From Halomonas litopenaei (GTDB lineage: Bacteria > Pseudomonadota > Gammaproteobacteria > Pseudomonadales > Halomonadaceae): DNA of 64,000 nt. This document shows, piece by piece, positions 1-8,554 of this stretch. A program made the position numbers and the translations under genes. Numbering within the stretch: position 1 is the stretch's first letter; each line of letters starts with the position of its first letter. The notes beneath the pieces are model-generated. The model was not told where the DNA came from and did not search any database. It worked only from the letters and a program-made list of their open reading frames with translations. The DNA lies in NCBI RefSeq assembly GCF_017303055.1, contig NZ_JAEKJT010000005.1, positions 310,001 to 374,000 on the forward strand, written 5' to 3'.

Positions 1-73
1 CGCTCCATTTGATGGCGAGGGGCGTCGAGGCCCACACCAGTACCACGATCAGGTAGGCCAGTCCGGTCGGCAT
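1..73 (-). CDS. EamA/DMT-family transporter, N-terminal fragment
   Basis: Only the first 24 codons lie in the window; the gene runs off the left edge. The visible N-terminus MPTGLAYLIVVLVWASTPLA is the start of a first membrane helix, and the VWASTPLAIKW pattern is typical of EamA-type (drug/metabolite transporter) permeases. The start is the ATG at 73; another ATG at 80 is in a different frame. No substrate can be inferred from this fragment. It is transcribed away from the window in the same direction as serA, with about 150 bp between them that hold the serA terminator. Confidence 0.6.
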   Translation of the reverse strand, partial: MPTGLAYLIVVLVWASTPLAIKWS

Positions 74-167
74 CAGGCATCCTTGTGAAGCGCTCAGCGG
101 GGAGAGATCAGGATAGGTCTTGTTGGCATGAAATGTCGTCTGTCGCTCATCCTGGGACGACAGCAAG

Positions 168-197
168 ACGCCGCCCTCCCGAAGGAGCGCGGCGTCG
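168..197 (-). terminator. Hairpin terminator after serA
   Basis: GACGCCGC at 168-175 pairs with GCGGCGTC at 190-197. After one mismatch the stem continues and closes on a CTCC-TTCG-GGAG cap, a stable UUCG tetraloop on the minus strand. It lies 26 bp beyond the serA stop. The U-tract is poor (GTCTTGCTG), so efficiency is uncertain. Confidence 0.55.
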
Positions 198-222
198 TCG
201 AGCTGGAACAGCGTCCGGCGGC

Positions 223-1473
223 CTAGTCGGCGTAGTTGGTCTCGGAATAGAGGACCCGGGTACGCAGGGTGTGATTGACCTCGCGCAGCGCCTCCAGGGC
301 CTGGGGGCCATAGGCCTTGTCCACATCGATGACCACGTAGCCGACCTTTTCATTGGTTTGCAGGTACTGGCCGGAAATGTTGATGTCATTTTCGGACAGC
401 ACGCGGTTGATCTCGGACATCACGCCAGGCACGTTCTCGTGGATGTGCAGCAGGCGGTGCTTGTCCGGATGGGCCGGCAGGGCCACCTCGGGGAAGTTGA
501 CCGAGGTGATGCTGGTGCCATTGTCGGAGAAGGTCACCAGCTTCTCAGACACTTCGACGCCGATGTTTTCCTGGGCTTCCAGGGTGGAGCCGCCGATGTG
601 CGGGGTAAGAATGACGTTCTCCAGACCCCGCAGCGGGCTTTCGAAGATGTCGTCGTTACCCTTCGGCTCGACCGGGAAGACATCGATGGCGGCGCCATTG
701 AGGCGGCCTTCCTTGATGGCCTCGGCCAGCGCCTCGATCACCACCACGCTGCCGCGGGCGGCATTGATCAGGATGGCGCCAGGCTTCATCAGGCTGATCT
801 GCTCTTCGCCGATCATCCAGCGCGTGGACGGCAGGTCCGGCACGTGCAGGCTGACCACATCGGAGCGGGCCAGCAGCTCCTCCATACTGGCGACCTGGCG
901 AGAATTGCCCATCGCCAGCTTGGTGATGACGTCGTAGTAGATGACGTCAAAGCCAAGCGCTTCTGCCAGTACCGACAGCTGCGACCCGATGCTGCCATAG
1001 CCGACGATGCCCAGGGTCTTGCCACGAGCCTCGTGGCTGTTCTTGGCACTTTTCAGCCAGCCGCCCTGGTGGGCGCGCGCATTCTTTTCGGGAATACCGC
1101 GCAGCAGCATGATCGCTTCGGCCAGCACCAGTTCCGCCACCGAGCGAGTATTGGAGTAGGGCGCATTGAATACCGGGATGCCGCGTACCAGTGCCGCACC
1201 CAGGTCGACCTGGTTGGTGCCGATGCAGAAACAGCCAACCGCGACCAGCTTTTCGGCTGCCGCGAACACCCGCTCATTGAGCTGAGTGCGGGAGCGGATA
1301 CCGATGAAGTGCACGTCCCGGATCTTCTCGATCAGCGTGGCCTCGTCCAGCGAGGTCGGCAGATGCTCGATGTTGGTGTATCCGGCATTGAGAAAATTGT
1401 CCACTGCACTCTGGTGGACGCCCTCGAGCAGCAGGATCTTGATCTTGCTTTTGTCCAGGGACGTTTTGGCCAT
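223..1473 (-). CDS. serA: D-3-phosphoglycerate dehydrogenase
   Basis: Cytosolic enzyme oxidising 3-phosphoglycerate to 3-phosphohydroxypyruvate with NAD, the first step of serine synthesis. The 416-aa product has the short SerA layout: a substrate/nucleotide two-domain core and a C-terminal ACT domain from about residue 340, which in the family binds L-serine for feedback inhibition. The NAD-binding loop GIVGYGSIG is at 155-163. The catalytic Arg240, Glu269 and His292 fall at the same numbers as in E. coli SerA (410 aa). The ATG at 1473 has GAGGT about ten bases upstream. A long open frame on the opposite strand (487 codons) is a high-GC shadow. Confidence 0.96.
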   Translation of the reverse strand: MAKTSLDKSKIKILLLEGVHQSAVDNFLNAGYTNIEHLPTSLDEATLIEKIRDVHFIGIRSRTQLNERVFAAAEKLVAVGCFCIGTNQVDLGAALVRGIPVFNAPYSNTRSVAELVLAEAIMLLRGIPEKNARAHQGGWLKSAKNSHEARGKTLGIVGYGSIGSQLSVLAEALGFDVIYYDVITKLAMGNSRQVASMEELLARSDVVSLHVPDLPSTRWMIGEEQISLMKPGAILINAARGSVVVIEALAEAIKEGRLNGAAIDVFPVEPKGNDDIFESPLRGLENVILTPHIGGSTLEAQENIGVEVSEKLVTFSDNGTSITSVNFPEVALPAHPDKHRLLHIHENVPGVMSEINRVLSENDINISGQYLQTNEKVGYVVIDVDKAYGPQALEALREVNHTLRTRVLYSETNYAD

Positions 1474-1810
1474 GGTCGAATCAACCTCTTGGAAGTGGCG
1501 GCAGCCAGCGGCTGGTTGGCGGAGAAGGCGCTAAATCAGGGTCGATAGCCTACCACATGCAGCCTTTGCCACGTTGAAAATCCTTGCACCGCAGCATGAG
1601 TCTTGTGCATGTACGCTGGCCAACGCGGTGACGTCTTCGACCAAGGCGCAAGGAACGCGGGGCAGACGACCCCAGGGGCAGAGCGTGTATACTGTCGCCC
1701 TTTAGGGTGACCGGGTGCCTGGCGATGGCGTCACGGTGTCCCGCACGGTCGGCGATGGCCGTGACCAAGCCATTTCGGGTCAGTCCCTGGCCCACTGTCT
1801 GGAGGGGCGC
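1474..1810. other. Divergent intergenic region serA / xseB
   Basis: This 337-bp gap separates serA from the isoprenoid operon. I see no gene. A TATACT hexamer at 1688-1693, about 120 bp before xseB, could be a -10 element, but no matching -35 is evident. No strong inverted repeat was noticed. Confidence 0.4.
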
Positions 1811-2089
1811 ATGGCAACGCAGGACCGCCAGCCATCACAGCAAGATGCCGAGCCTCAGGACTTTGCCGCGGCCATGGGGCAACTGGAGCACCTGGTGGAA
1901 CGGCTGGAGTCGGGGGAGCTGTCGCTCGAGGAGTCGTTGAAGGCGTTCGAGCAGGGCGTGGCCTTGACCCGCCACGCCCAGCAACGCCTGGACGATGCGG
2001 AGCTCAAGGTTCGCAGTCTGACGGAGAACGCCGAGGGGGGGATGCAGCTGTCGCCCTTTGATATCGGGGAGGACGCGGGTGAACGCTGA
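1811..2089 (+). CDS. xseB: Exodeoxyribonuclease VII small subunit
   Basis: Small subunit of exonuclease VII, which together with XseA degrades single-stranded DNA. The 92-aa acidic helical product carries the family pattern FAAAMGQLEHLVERLESGEL followed by SLEESLKAFEQGV near residues 18-48. I chose the ATG at 1811 because GGAGGGG lies just upstream; the open frame continues upstream to 1715 without family similarity. It is the first gene of xseB-ispA-dxs, the same order as in E. coli, and its stop overlaps the ispA start by 11 bases, implying translational coupling. Confidence 0.92.
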   Translation: MATQDRQPSQQDAEPQDFAAAMGQLEHLVERLESGELSLEESLKAFEQGVALTRHAQQRLDDAELKVRSLTENAEGGMQLSPFDIGEDAGER

Positions 2090-2963
2090 TACCATGCTGG
2101 CCCGTCTGGCCGCCGACAGGGCGCGAGTCGATCGCTGCCTGGAGACGCTGTTCGTGGGTCGCCAGTCGGTCGAGCCGAGACTCGAAGCGGCGATGCGCCA
2201 TGGTCTGCTTGTCGGCGGCAAGCGGCTTCGCCCGATTCTGGTCTATGCCGCCGGTCGGGCGCTGGGCGCCAACGACGACGATCTCGACATTCCTGCTGCG
2301 GCCATTGAGCTGGTGCATGCCTACTCGCTGGTGCATGACGATCTGCCGGCCATGGACGATGACGACCTACGCCGCGGTCAGCCCACGGTGCACAAGGCGT
2401 TCGATGAGGCTTCTGCGATTCTTGCCGGCGATGCCCTGCAGACCCTGGCCTTCGAGTTGCTCGCCACCTCAACGTCTCCTCGCCTGGGGGCATTGGTGGC
2501 CACGCTGGCGCAAGCGTCCGGGCGTGATGGCATGGTGGCCGGGCAGGCGCTGGACCTGGCGGCAGTGGGCGAACGCCCGGACCTGTCCAGCCTTGAAACC
2601 ATGCATCGCCACAAGACCGGCGCGCTGATTCGCGCCGCCGTCAGGCTTGGCGGTTTGATCGCGGTGCCCGCAGACGACGCGCGCCTGGCCGCCCTGGATG
2701 TCTATGCCGCCGCTATCGGCCTGGCCTTTCAGGTACATGACGATGTGCTTGATGTCACGGGTGACACCGATACGCTGGGCAAGACGTCGGGTGCCGATGC
2801 GGCCCGTGACAAGCCGACCTATCCCGCCCTGCTCGGGCTTGAGGGAGCTCGGGCCAAGGCGACGGCACTGATCGATGAGGCGCTCGAGGCCATCGCCCCC
2901 TTGGGCGAGTCGGCGGCGCCTCTGGCAGGGCTCGCCCGCTACATGATCGAACGCGATCACTGA
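2079..2963 (+). CDS. ispA: Farnesyl diphosphate synthase (polyprenyl synthetase)
   Basis: Condenses isopentenyl and dimethylallyl diphosphates to geranyl and then farnesyl diphosphate in the cytosol, feeding undecaprenyl and quinone side-chain synthesis. From the GTG at 2079 (GGGGAGG just upstream) the protein is 294 aa, against 299 in E. coli. The first aspartate-rich motif [14 protein letters not shown] starts at residue 87 and the second, DDVLD, at 221-225. Both bind the magnesium-diphosphate of the allylic substrate. The start lies inside xseB. The next gene, dxs, begins 16 bp after the stop. Confidence 0.95.
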   Translation: MNADTMLARLAADRARVDRCLETLFVGRQSVEPRLEAAMRHGLLVGGKRLRPILVYAAGRALGANDDDLDIPAAAIELVHAYSLVHDDLPAMDDDDLRRGQPTVHKAFDEASAILAGDALQTLAFELLATSTSPRLGALVATLAQASGRDGMVAGQALDLAAVGERPDLSSLETMHRHKTGALIRAAVRLGGLIAVPADDARLAALDVYAAAIGLAFQVHDDVLDVTGDTDTLGKTSGADAARDKPTYPALLGLEGARAKATALIDEALEAIAPLGESAAPLAGLARYMIERDH

Positions 2964-2979
2964 CGACCACAGGGCTACC

Positions 2980-4881
2980 ATGAAGCTGTTCGACACGATT
3001 CCCACCGAGCGGCCGGCAACGCCGCTGCTCGATACTCTGGATACCCCGGCTGCGCTGCGTGCGATGACCGCAGACCAGCTCAAGCGCGTAGCGGATGAAC
3101 TGCGCGCCTACCTGCTCTACAGCGTTGGTGTTTCCGGCGGCCACTTTGGTGCCGGCCTTGGCGTGGTCGAACTGACCGTCGCCCTGCATCATGCCTTTCG
3201 TACGCCCCATGACCGCCTGGTGTGGGATGTGGGTCATCAGGCTTACCCGCACAAGATCCTGACCGGTCGTCGCGAAGCGATGACCGGCATACGCCGCTAC
3301 GGTGGCCTGGCGGCCTTCCCACGGCGAGCCGAATCGGAGTACGACACCTTTGGCGTCGGCCATTCCAGTACCTCGATATCGGCGGCTCTGGGCATGGCGC
3401 TGGCGGCACGTACCCAGGGCCAGGATCGTCGCGTCTGCGCGGTGATCGGTGACGGCGCCCTGACCGCCGGCATGGCCTTCGAGGCGTTGGCCCATGCCGG
3501 CCATGTGGATGCGAATCTGCTGGTGGTGCTGAACGACAATGAAATGTCGATTTCCGAGAATGTCGGCGGTGTGGCCAGCTACCTGGCCCGCATTCTGGTC
3601 AGCAAGCCGTACCTGAGCATGCGCGAGAACGGCAAGAAGGTGCTGTCTCATCTGCCGGGTGCCCTGGAGCTTGCACGCCGTACGGAAGAACATGTGAAGG
3701 GCATGGTCAGCCCGGCCACGCTGTTTGAGGAGATGGGGTTCAATTATGTCGGGCCGATCGATGGACACGACCTTGATGCCTTGAGTGCCGCCCTGACCAG
3801 CATGCGTGATCTCGAGGGGCCGCAGTTTCTGCACGTCAAGACGCGCAAGGGCCGTGGCTTCCTGCCGGCGGAGTCCGATCCTATTGGCTATCACGCCATT
3901 ACCAAGCTCGAAACGCCCGATGCGGCCAAGGCTCGGGAAGCTGAGGTGGCAACGCCACCCGCGCCGCCAAAGAAGAAGTACTGCAGTGTCTTTGGCGATT
4001 GGATCTGCGACATGGCCGCGGCAGACGAGCGCCTGATCGGCATCACGCCGGCCATGCGCGAAGGCTCTGACCTCATCCGTTTCTCGAAGGAGTATGCGGA
4101 TCGTTACTACGATGTGGCCATTGCCGAGCAGCACTCGGTGACCCTGGCCGCCGGCATGGCCTGCGAAGGCATGAAGCCCGTGGTCGCGATCTATTCCACC
4201 TTCCTCCAGCGTGGCTACGACCAATTGATTCACGATGTGGCCGTGCAGGATCTGGACGTGACCTTTGCCATCGACCGCGCAGGCCTGGTCGGGGAGGATG
4301 GTCCCACCCACCACGGTGCCCTGGATCTATCCTACCTGCGCTGTGTGCCCGGCATGGTGGTGCTGGCCCCGGCTGACGAGGCAGAATGCCGCGCCATGCT
4401 CAGTGCGGCCTATCACCACCCGGGTCCAGCGGCGGTGCGCTATCCGCGCGGTACGGGGCCAGGCGTGGCGATTCCCGATCACCTTGAGCCGCTGCCGATC
4501 GGGGTGGCCGAACCGCGTCGCCAGGGCCAGGGCGTAGTATTGATGGCCTTTGGCAGCTTGAATGGTCCTGCTGCCGAAGTGGCGGAGCGGCTCGATGCCA
4601 GCCACATCAATATGCGCAGTGTGAAGCCGCTGGACCGGGACGCCGTGCTCGAGGCGGCCCGCGCTCACGAGCTGGTAGTGACCCTGGAGGAGAACGTCGT
4701 GGCGGGCGGTGCCGGAAGCGGCATCAACGAGCTGTTGCTGGCCGAAGGGGTCTCTGTGTCGGTGCTCAACCTGGGCCTGCCGGATGTCTTTGCCGAGCAC
4801 GGCAAGCCGGCTGAATTGCTGCGAGACTGCGGTCTGGACGCTGAGGGAATTGAAGCGGCGATCCGGCAGCGCCTCGGCTGA
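2980..4881 (+). CDS. dxs: 1-deoxy-D-xylulose-5-phosphate synthase
   Basis: Thiamine-diphosphate enzyme joining pyruvate and glyceraldehyde 3-phosphate, the entry step of the MEP isoprenoid pathway. The product is 633 aa (E. coli 620). It shows [10 protein letters not shown] near residue 52, the thiamine-binding [14 protein letters not shown] starting at 157 with the downstream [13 protein letters not shown], and a C-terminal transketolase-type domain ([15 protein letters not shown]). It is the last gene of xseB-ispA-dxs and is followed by a perfect hairpin at 4911. Confidence 0.97.
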   Translation: MKLFDTIPTERPATPLLDTLDTPAALRAMTADQLKRVADELRAYLLYSVGVSGGHFGAGLGVVELTVALHHAFRTPHDRLVWDVGHQAYPHKILTGRREAMTGIRRYGGLAAFPRRAESEYDTFGVGHSSTSISAALGMALAARTQGQDRRVCAVIGDGALTAGMAFEALAHAGHVDANLLVVLNDNEMSISENVGGVASYLARILVSKPYLSMRENGKKVLSHLPGALELARRTEEHVKGMVSPATLFEEMGFNYVGPIDGHDLDALSAALTSMRDLEGPQFLHVKTRKGRGFLPAESDPIGYHAITKLETPDAAKAREAEVATPPAPPKKKYCSVFGDWICDMAAADERLIGITPAMREGSDLIRFSKEYADRYYDVAIAEQHSVTLAAGMACEGMKPVVAIYSTFLQRGYDQLIHDVAVQDLDVTFAIDRAGLVGEDGPTHHGALDLSYLRCVPGMVVLAPADEAECRAMLSAAYHHPGPAAVRYPRGTGPGVAIPDHLEPLPIGVAEPRRQGQGVVLMAFGSLNGPAAEVAERLDASHINMRSVKPLDRDAVLEAARAHELVVTLEENVVAGGAGSGINELLLAEGVSVSVLNLGLPDVFAEHGKPAELLRDCGLDAEGIEAAIRQRLG

Positions 4882-4910
4882 GTCAGCCTACCGTCCCTTC
4901 AGAGCACGAC

Positions 4911-4941
4911 GCGATCGGCCCCCTACATGGGGGCCGATCGC
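4911..4941 (+). terminator. Perfect hairpin after dxs
   Basis: GCGATCGGCCCCC (4911-4923) and its exact complement (4929-4941) flank a 5-base loop, giving a 13-bp perfect stem 30 bp beyond the dxs stop. There is no T-run on either side, so it may be a weak intrinsic terminator or a 3'-end stabilising structure. Confidence 0.55.
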
Positions 4942-5108
4942 ATATGGGGCGGTAGCACAGAGACCGGCAAAACAGAGACCGGCAACACAGAGATCGATGG
5001 CGTCAGTGCGCAGTGGGTCGGCGCCACGGCGTGGGACGCCACGCTGACGCTGGCGCAAGCCGAAACAATAGCGCCAACAATGGCGAGTCGAGTGAAGGAA
5101 AGTCGCAT
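4923..5108 (-). CDS. Possible small exported protein, unknown
   Basis: A 61-codon frame in the otherwise empty 476-bp gap between dxs and djlA. It begins MRLSFTRLAIVGAIVSACAS, which resembles a signal peptide, with AGGA six bases before the ATG. The C-terminal half contains three copies of a VSVLP unit, encoded by 15-bp direct repeats near 4955-4998. It converges on dxs and its end overlaps the dxs hairpin. I do not recognise the protein; low complexity and the overlap make it only a possible gene. Confidence 0.25.
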   Translation of the reverse strand: MRLSFTRLAIVGAIVSACASVSVASHAVAPTHCALTPSISVLPVSVLPVSVLPPHMRSAPM

Positions 5109-5357
5109 AAGACGTCCTGGGCAGTGCATTCGTCGTTAACCTGGCGGCAAGTATCGGTGACGCCCATGACCATTCGATGAAAAGGTGGGCGGCTCACGCT
5201 TTCGCCCGCGTCCGGGTGGCGGTGGTATCCTGCCTCGCGTACCCCCATGGTGGTGGGTGGGCGTGATGGCGAGTCGATGACCGTTCAAGCACCTGCCAGC
5301 GCCACCTGAGCAGACAGCACGCCGTGGACTGAAACACGGCTCCGACAGAGAGGAATT

Positions 5358-6137
5358 ATGCTGACCATCATTGTTATCGGGGCGGTAATTGGGCTGCTGA
5401 CCGGAGGCCCGCTGGGCATGTTGATCGGTGGCGGCATCGGCTGGTGGTTGGGCGGACGTCTGCGCGGCGGCGTGATGCTCGGCAAGGGTCTGGCCGAGAT
5501 GCAACGCCAGTTCATGGACTCCACCTTCGCCGTCATGGGCGCCGTGTGCCAGGCGGACGGTCAGGTCAGCGGGGAAGAGCGTCAGGTGCTCGAGCAACTG
5601 CTGGTGCGCCTGCGCTTGCCCGAAAGCACCAAGGCCAGTGCCCGTGCCGCATTCGAACGCGGACGGGCCAGTGACTTCGATCTGGATGCCGAGATCGCCA
5701 GAGTGGCACGCCTGACCCGTGGTCGCGGTGCGCTGCGACAGATCTTTTTGCAGGTGCAGTTGTCGGCCATTGCAGCAGACGGCGTGTTGCACCCAGCCGA
5801 GCACAACATGCTGATGCGGGTGGCCCGCGGCCTTGGCTGCAGTGAGGCGGAAATAGCCCAGATCGAGGCCATGCTGCGTGGGGGAGCCTCCCATGGGGCA
5901 GGCGCCACTCAGGAAAGCCAGAGCCCGCTGGAGGACGCGTACAAGGTGCTGGGTATCAGCCCGGAGGCCAGCGATGCCGAGATCAAGCGCGCCTATCGCA
6001 AGCTGATGAGCGAAAACCATCCTGACAAGCTGGCCAGCCGGGGGCTGCCGGACAGCATGCGCGAGGTTGCCGAGGCCCGCACCGTCGAGATCGGCAATGC
6101 CTATCAGCGCATCCGGCAGGCCCGGGGCCAGGCCTGA
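5358..6137 (+). CDS. djlA: Co-chaperone DjlA
   Basis: Membrane-anchored J-domain protein that presents substrates to DnaK. The 259-aa product (E. coli 271) has a glycine-rich N-terminal membrane segment (residues 1-35), a TerB-like helical middle domain (about 45-165) and a C-terminal J domain with the invariant HPD tripeptide at 221-223. AGAGAGGA lies upstream of the ATG. It stands alone, followed by a 20-bp tandem repeat and the convergent LysR gene. Confidence 0.93.
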   Translation: MLTIIVIGAVIGLLTGGPLGMLIGGGIGWWLGGRLRGGVMLGKGLAEMQRQFMDSTFAVMGAVCQADGQVSGEERQVLEQLLVRLRLPESTKASARAAFERGRASDFDLDAEIARVARLTRGRGALRQIFLQVQLSAIAADGVLHPAEHNMLMRVARGLGCSEAEIAQIEAMLRGGASHGAGATQESQSPLEDAYKVLGISPEASDAEIKRAYRKLMSENHPDKLASRGLPDSMREVAEARTVEIGNAYQRIRQARGQA

Positions 6138-6180
6138 CCGTACTGGGACGGCTCGGCTGAGCCGTGCTGCTCGCGCCTCA

Positions 6181-6249
6181 GTCGCTCTGCTTACGCTTCA
6201 GTCGCTCTGCTTACGCTTCAGTTGCTCTGCTTACGCTTCAGTTGCTCTG
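6181..6249. repeat. 20-bp tandem repeat, about 3.5 copies
   Basis: The unit GTCGCTCTGCTTACGCTTCA is present at 6181, 6201 and 6221, with partial copies at 6241 and, degenerate, just before 6181. Copies 3 and 4 carry C to T at position 3. The last copy supplies the final codons and stop of the LysR gene on the minus strand (LQSN-stop), so copy-number change would alter only that tail or the 3' region of both convergent genes. Confidence 0.85.
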
Positions 6250-7158
6250 TAGTGCCGCCACAAGGCGCTGTGCCAGTCGGCAGGACGCGTCGTCATGTCG
6301 GTTCCAGGCGAGGGCGAGGCGAGTGCGCAGGTCGCTCCAGAGAGGCGACAATGGTCGCGAGGTCACGCCCTGCCGGTGAGTCACCAGGAAGCTCTGGGGC
6401 GCCAGGGCGATGCCCTCATCTGCCGCGACCAGCGCCAGCAACTGGTGATGGTCGTCGGGCTCACGCAGTCGCTGGGGCTGGTAGCCGTGAATGCGAAACA
6501 GGCGCTCGCAGTGGTCGAAGTAGTCCGGATTGTCCCTGCGGGAAAACCAGAACAGGGGGCGGTCGCTCAGCCTGCAGAGATCCACGTCCCGGTCCTCTCC
6601 AAGCCGCTCGGCAAGGGCGTCGGACATCAATACCCATAGCGGGTCGTCGGCGACGATGTGGCACTCCAACGGCTCAGGGAGGGTGATGGGCAGACCGACA
6701 AGGGCCAAGGATAGCGGCCTCGCGTCATCCTTCAGCAAGCGTGACAGCAGCCTGCTGGACGGTTGGCGCTCGATGTCCACGGTCTGGTCCAGGTGCGCCT
6801 CCAGCCATGCGCGGGAGGGCAACAGGCCATCATCCACTGCGGGCGTCATGCCGATGGCGATGGGGCAGGGCTGGTCGTTATGTGCGCTGGCTTCGTGCCA
6901 GGCGGCTTCTATTTCCTCAAAGCAGGGGCGCAGCCGGCGAGCAAGGCGCTCTCCTGCCGGGGTCAGGCGTACCTGACGAGTGGTGCGGGTGAACAGCGTG
7001 ACGCCCAGCTCCTGTTCCAGCGCCTGGATGTGGCGCGTCAGCGGAGGCTGAGTGAGATGCAGCCTGTCGGCGGCCTGGCGAAAGTGCCCAGTATCGGCAA
7101 CGGCGAGAAAGCTGATGAGCCGGTCGCAACGCTTGAACCATTGTCTGCTGGGCGGCAT
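6238..7158 (-). CDS. LysR-family transcriptional regulator
   Basis: DNA-binding regulator of 306 aa. The N-terminal winged helix-turn-helix spans about residues 12-70 (FLAVADTGHFRQAADRLHL then TQPPLTRHIQALEQELGV). A LysR effector-binding domain follows (about 95-300). It is divergent from the aldo-keto reductase at 7375. An 8-bp-arm inverted repeat of LysR type lies between them at 7258-7280, suggesting it controls that gene and itself. The last codons lie in a tandem repeat. The effector is unknown. Confidence 0.88.
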   Translation of the reverse strand: MPPSRQWFKRCDRLISFLAVADTGHFRQAADRLHLTQPPLTRHIQALEQELGVTLFTRTTRQVRLTPAGERLARRLRPCFEEIEAAWHEASAHNDQPCPIAIGMTPAVDDGLLPSRAWLEAHLDQTVDIERQPSSRLLSRLLKDDARPLSLALVGLPITLPEPLECHIVADDPLWVLMSDALAERLGEDRDVDLCRLSDRPLFWFSRRDNPDYFDHCERLFRIHGYQPQRLREPDDHHQLLALVAADEGIALAPQSFLVTHRQGVTSRPLSPLWSDLRTRLALAWNRHDDASCRLAQRLVAALQSN

Positions 7159-7257
7159 GGGGCGCTCGTCAGGTTAGTGAAGAGAAGCAAGGACGCCACT
7201 GCCCCCCGGCGGTCGATCCATCGTGGATGACCGGGAGGTATCTCGTGGACGCCAGGG

Positions 7258-7280
7258 ATTGATACGCTGCAAGTATCAAT
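7258..7280. promoter_or_regulatory. LysR-type operator between lysR and aldo-keto reductase
   Basis: ATTGATAC (7258-7265), 7 bases, GTATCAAT (7273-7280): a perfect inverted repeat containing the T-N11-A pattern of LysR boxes. It sits about 95 bp before the reductase start and 100 bp before the lysR start, as expected for a shared divergent operator. Confidence 0.65.
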
Positions 7281-7374
7281 CTATCAGCAATTCTCCCGCG
7301 GGCCCACGGCCAGGATCATGCAGCAGGTCAGACAACGCGTCTGACGTGATCCGCCTTACGTTAAGGAGCCTGCG

Positions 7375-8391
7375 ATGACCTCTCCCTCACATTCCCCACG
7401 TTCACTGGGTGACCACCTGCACGTTCTGCCCTTGGGGCTAGGGTGCATGGGCATGTCCGAATTCTATGGTGCCAGTGATGACCGTGACGCCACCCGGCTG
7501 ATTCACGAGGCCCTGGAGCGAGGCGTGAGCCTGTTCGACAGTGCCGACACCTACGGCCAGGGCCATAACGAGCAACTTTTGGGCAAGGCGCTGCACGGTA
7601 GGCGAGACAGCGCTGTGATTGCCACCAAGTTTGGCATCGTGCGCAGGCCTGGCGACTACGCCCGGTCGATCAACACGCGCCCAGAGTATGTTCGCGCTGC
7701 CTGTGAGGCTTCTCTCGCACGCCTTGGGATTGACACGATTGACCTCTACTACGCCCACCGTCTCGATCCCGAGGTGCCAATCGAAGAGACCGTCGGCGCC
7801 ATGTCCGAGCTAGTCACCCAGGGCAAGGTTCGTGCGCTGGGGCTGTGTGAGGTGTCACCCGCCACCCTGGAGCGGGCTGCGGCGGTGCATCCCATTGCTG
7901 CGGTCCAGAGTGAGTACTCACTCTGGAGTCGCGGAGTGGAGGACAGCGTGCTCCCTGCGTGCCAGCGGTTGGGGGTGTCACTGGTGGCGTACTCACCGCT
8001 GGGTCGCGGTTTCCTCAGCGGCCAGATTCGACGTCGTGCTGACATCAGCGAGACCGATTTTCGACGCCACGCACCGCGTTTCTCGGCGCCGAACCTGGCC
8101 CGTAACATCGCCCTGCTGGATCGGCTGGAAGGGTTGGCACAGCAGCGAGGTGCCACCCCCGCCCAGGTGGCACTCGCCTGGCTACTGGCTCAGGACGACG
8201 CCATCATCCCCATCCCCGGCACCCGCAAGCTGAACCGCCTGGACGAGAATCTAGGAGCGCTGTCGCTGTCCTTGAGTGACGCCGATCTGGCGAGTCTCAA
8301 CGACTGGTTTCACCGGGAGGCCGTGGCAGGGGAGCGCTACACTGAGGAGGGCATGAAAGGGGTCGAGGTGGAGACTCGTCAGCCTGGTTGA
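7375..8391 (+). CDS. Aldo/keto reductase
   Basis: NADPH-dependent cytosolic oxidoreductase of 338 aa with the AKR barrel pattern of the YajO/Tas-like group. The catalytic tetrad is visible as Asp55, Tyr60 (DSADTYGQG), Lys85 (ATKFG) and His128 (YYAHRLDPEVPIEET). AAGGAG precedes the ATG. It is single-cistron, divergent from the LysR gene, and probably induced through the 7258 operator. The physiological carbonyl substrate cannot be read from sequence. Confidence 0.9.
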   Translation: MTSPSHSPRSLGDHLHVLPLGLGCMGMSEFYGASDDRDATRLIHEALERGVSLFDSADTYGQGHNEQLLGKALHGRRDSAVIATKFGIVRRPGDYARSINTRPEYVRAACEASLARLGIDTIDLYYAHRLDPEVPIEETVGAMSELVTQGKVRALGLCEVSPATLERAAAVHPIAAVQSEYSLWSRGVEDSVLPACQRLGVSLVAYSPLGRGFLSGQIRRRADISETDFRRHAPRFSAPNLARNIALLDRLEGLAQQRGATPAQVALAWLLAQDDAIIPIPGTRKLNRLDENLGALSLSLSDADLASLNDWFHREAVAGERYTEEGMKGVEVETRQPG

Positions 8392-8554
8392 ACGGCGTGT
8401 CGACTTGCACCTAAAGAGGATGGGTTGCGGGGATGGGACAGCGCGGTTGCCGTTTGTGCCGTTAGCGCCTAGGATGCCCCGCTGCCCGCGCGACGCCACC
8501 TCCCATGGTGTTGCCCCCTCGGGCCAAGACCGACAAGAACCCAGGAGACTCCCG

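Noticed and set aside
85..1548. A 487-codon open frame opposite serA, and similar long frames opposite amt (20149-21693), glcB (27458-28996) and argH (61754-63169).
   Set aside because: High GC makes antisense frames stay open; the opposite strand carries complete, recognisable enzymes with catalytic residues, and the antisense products show His/Gly/Asp-rich shadow composition.
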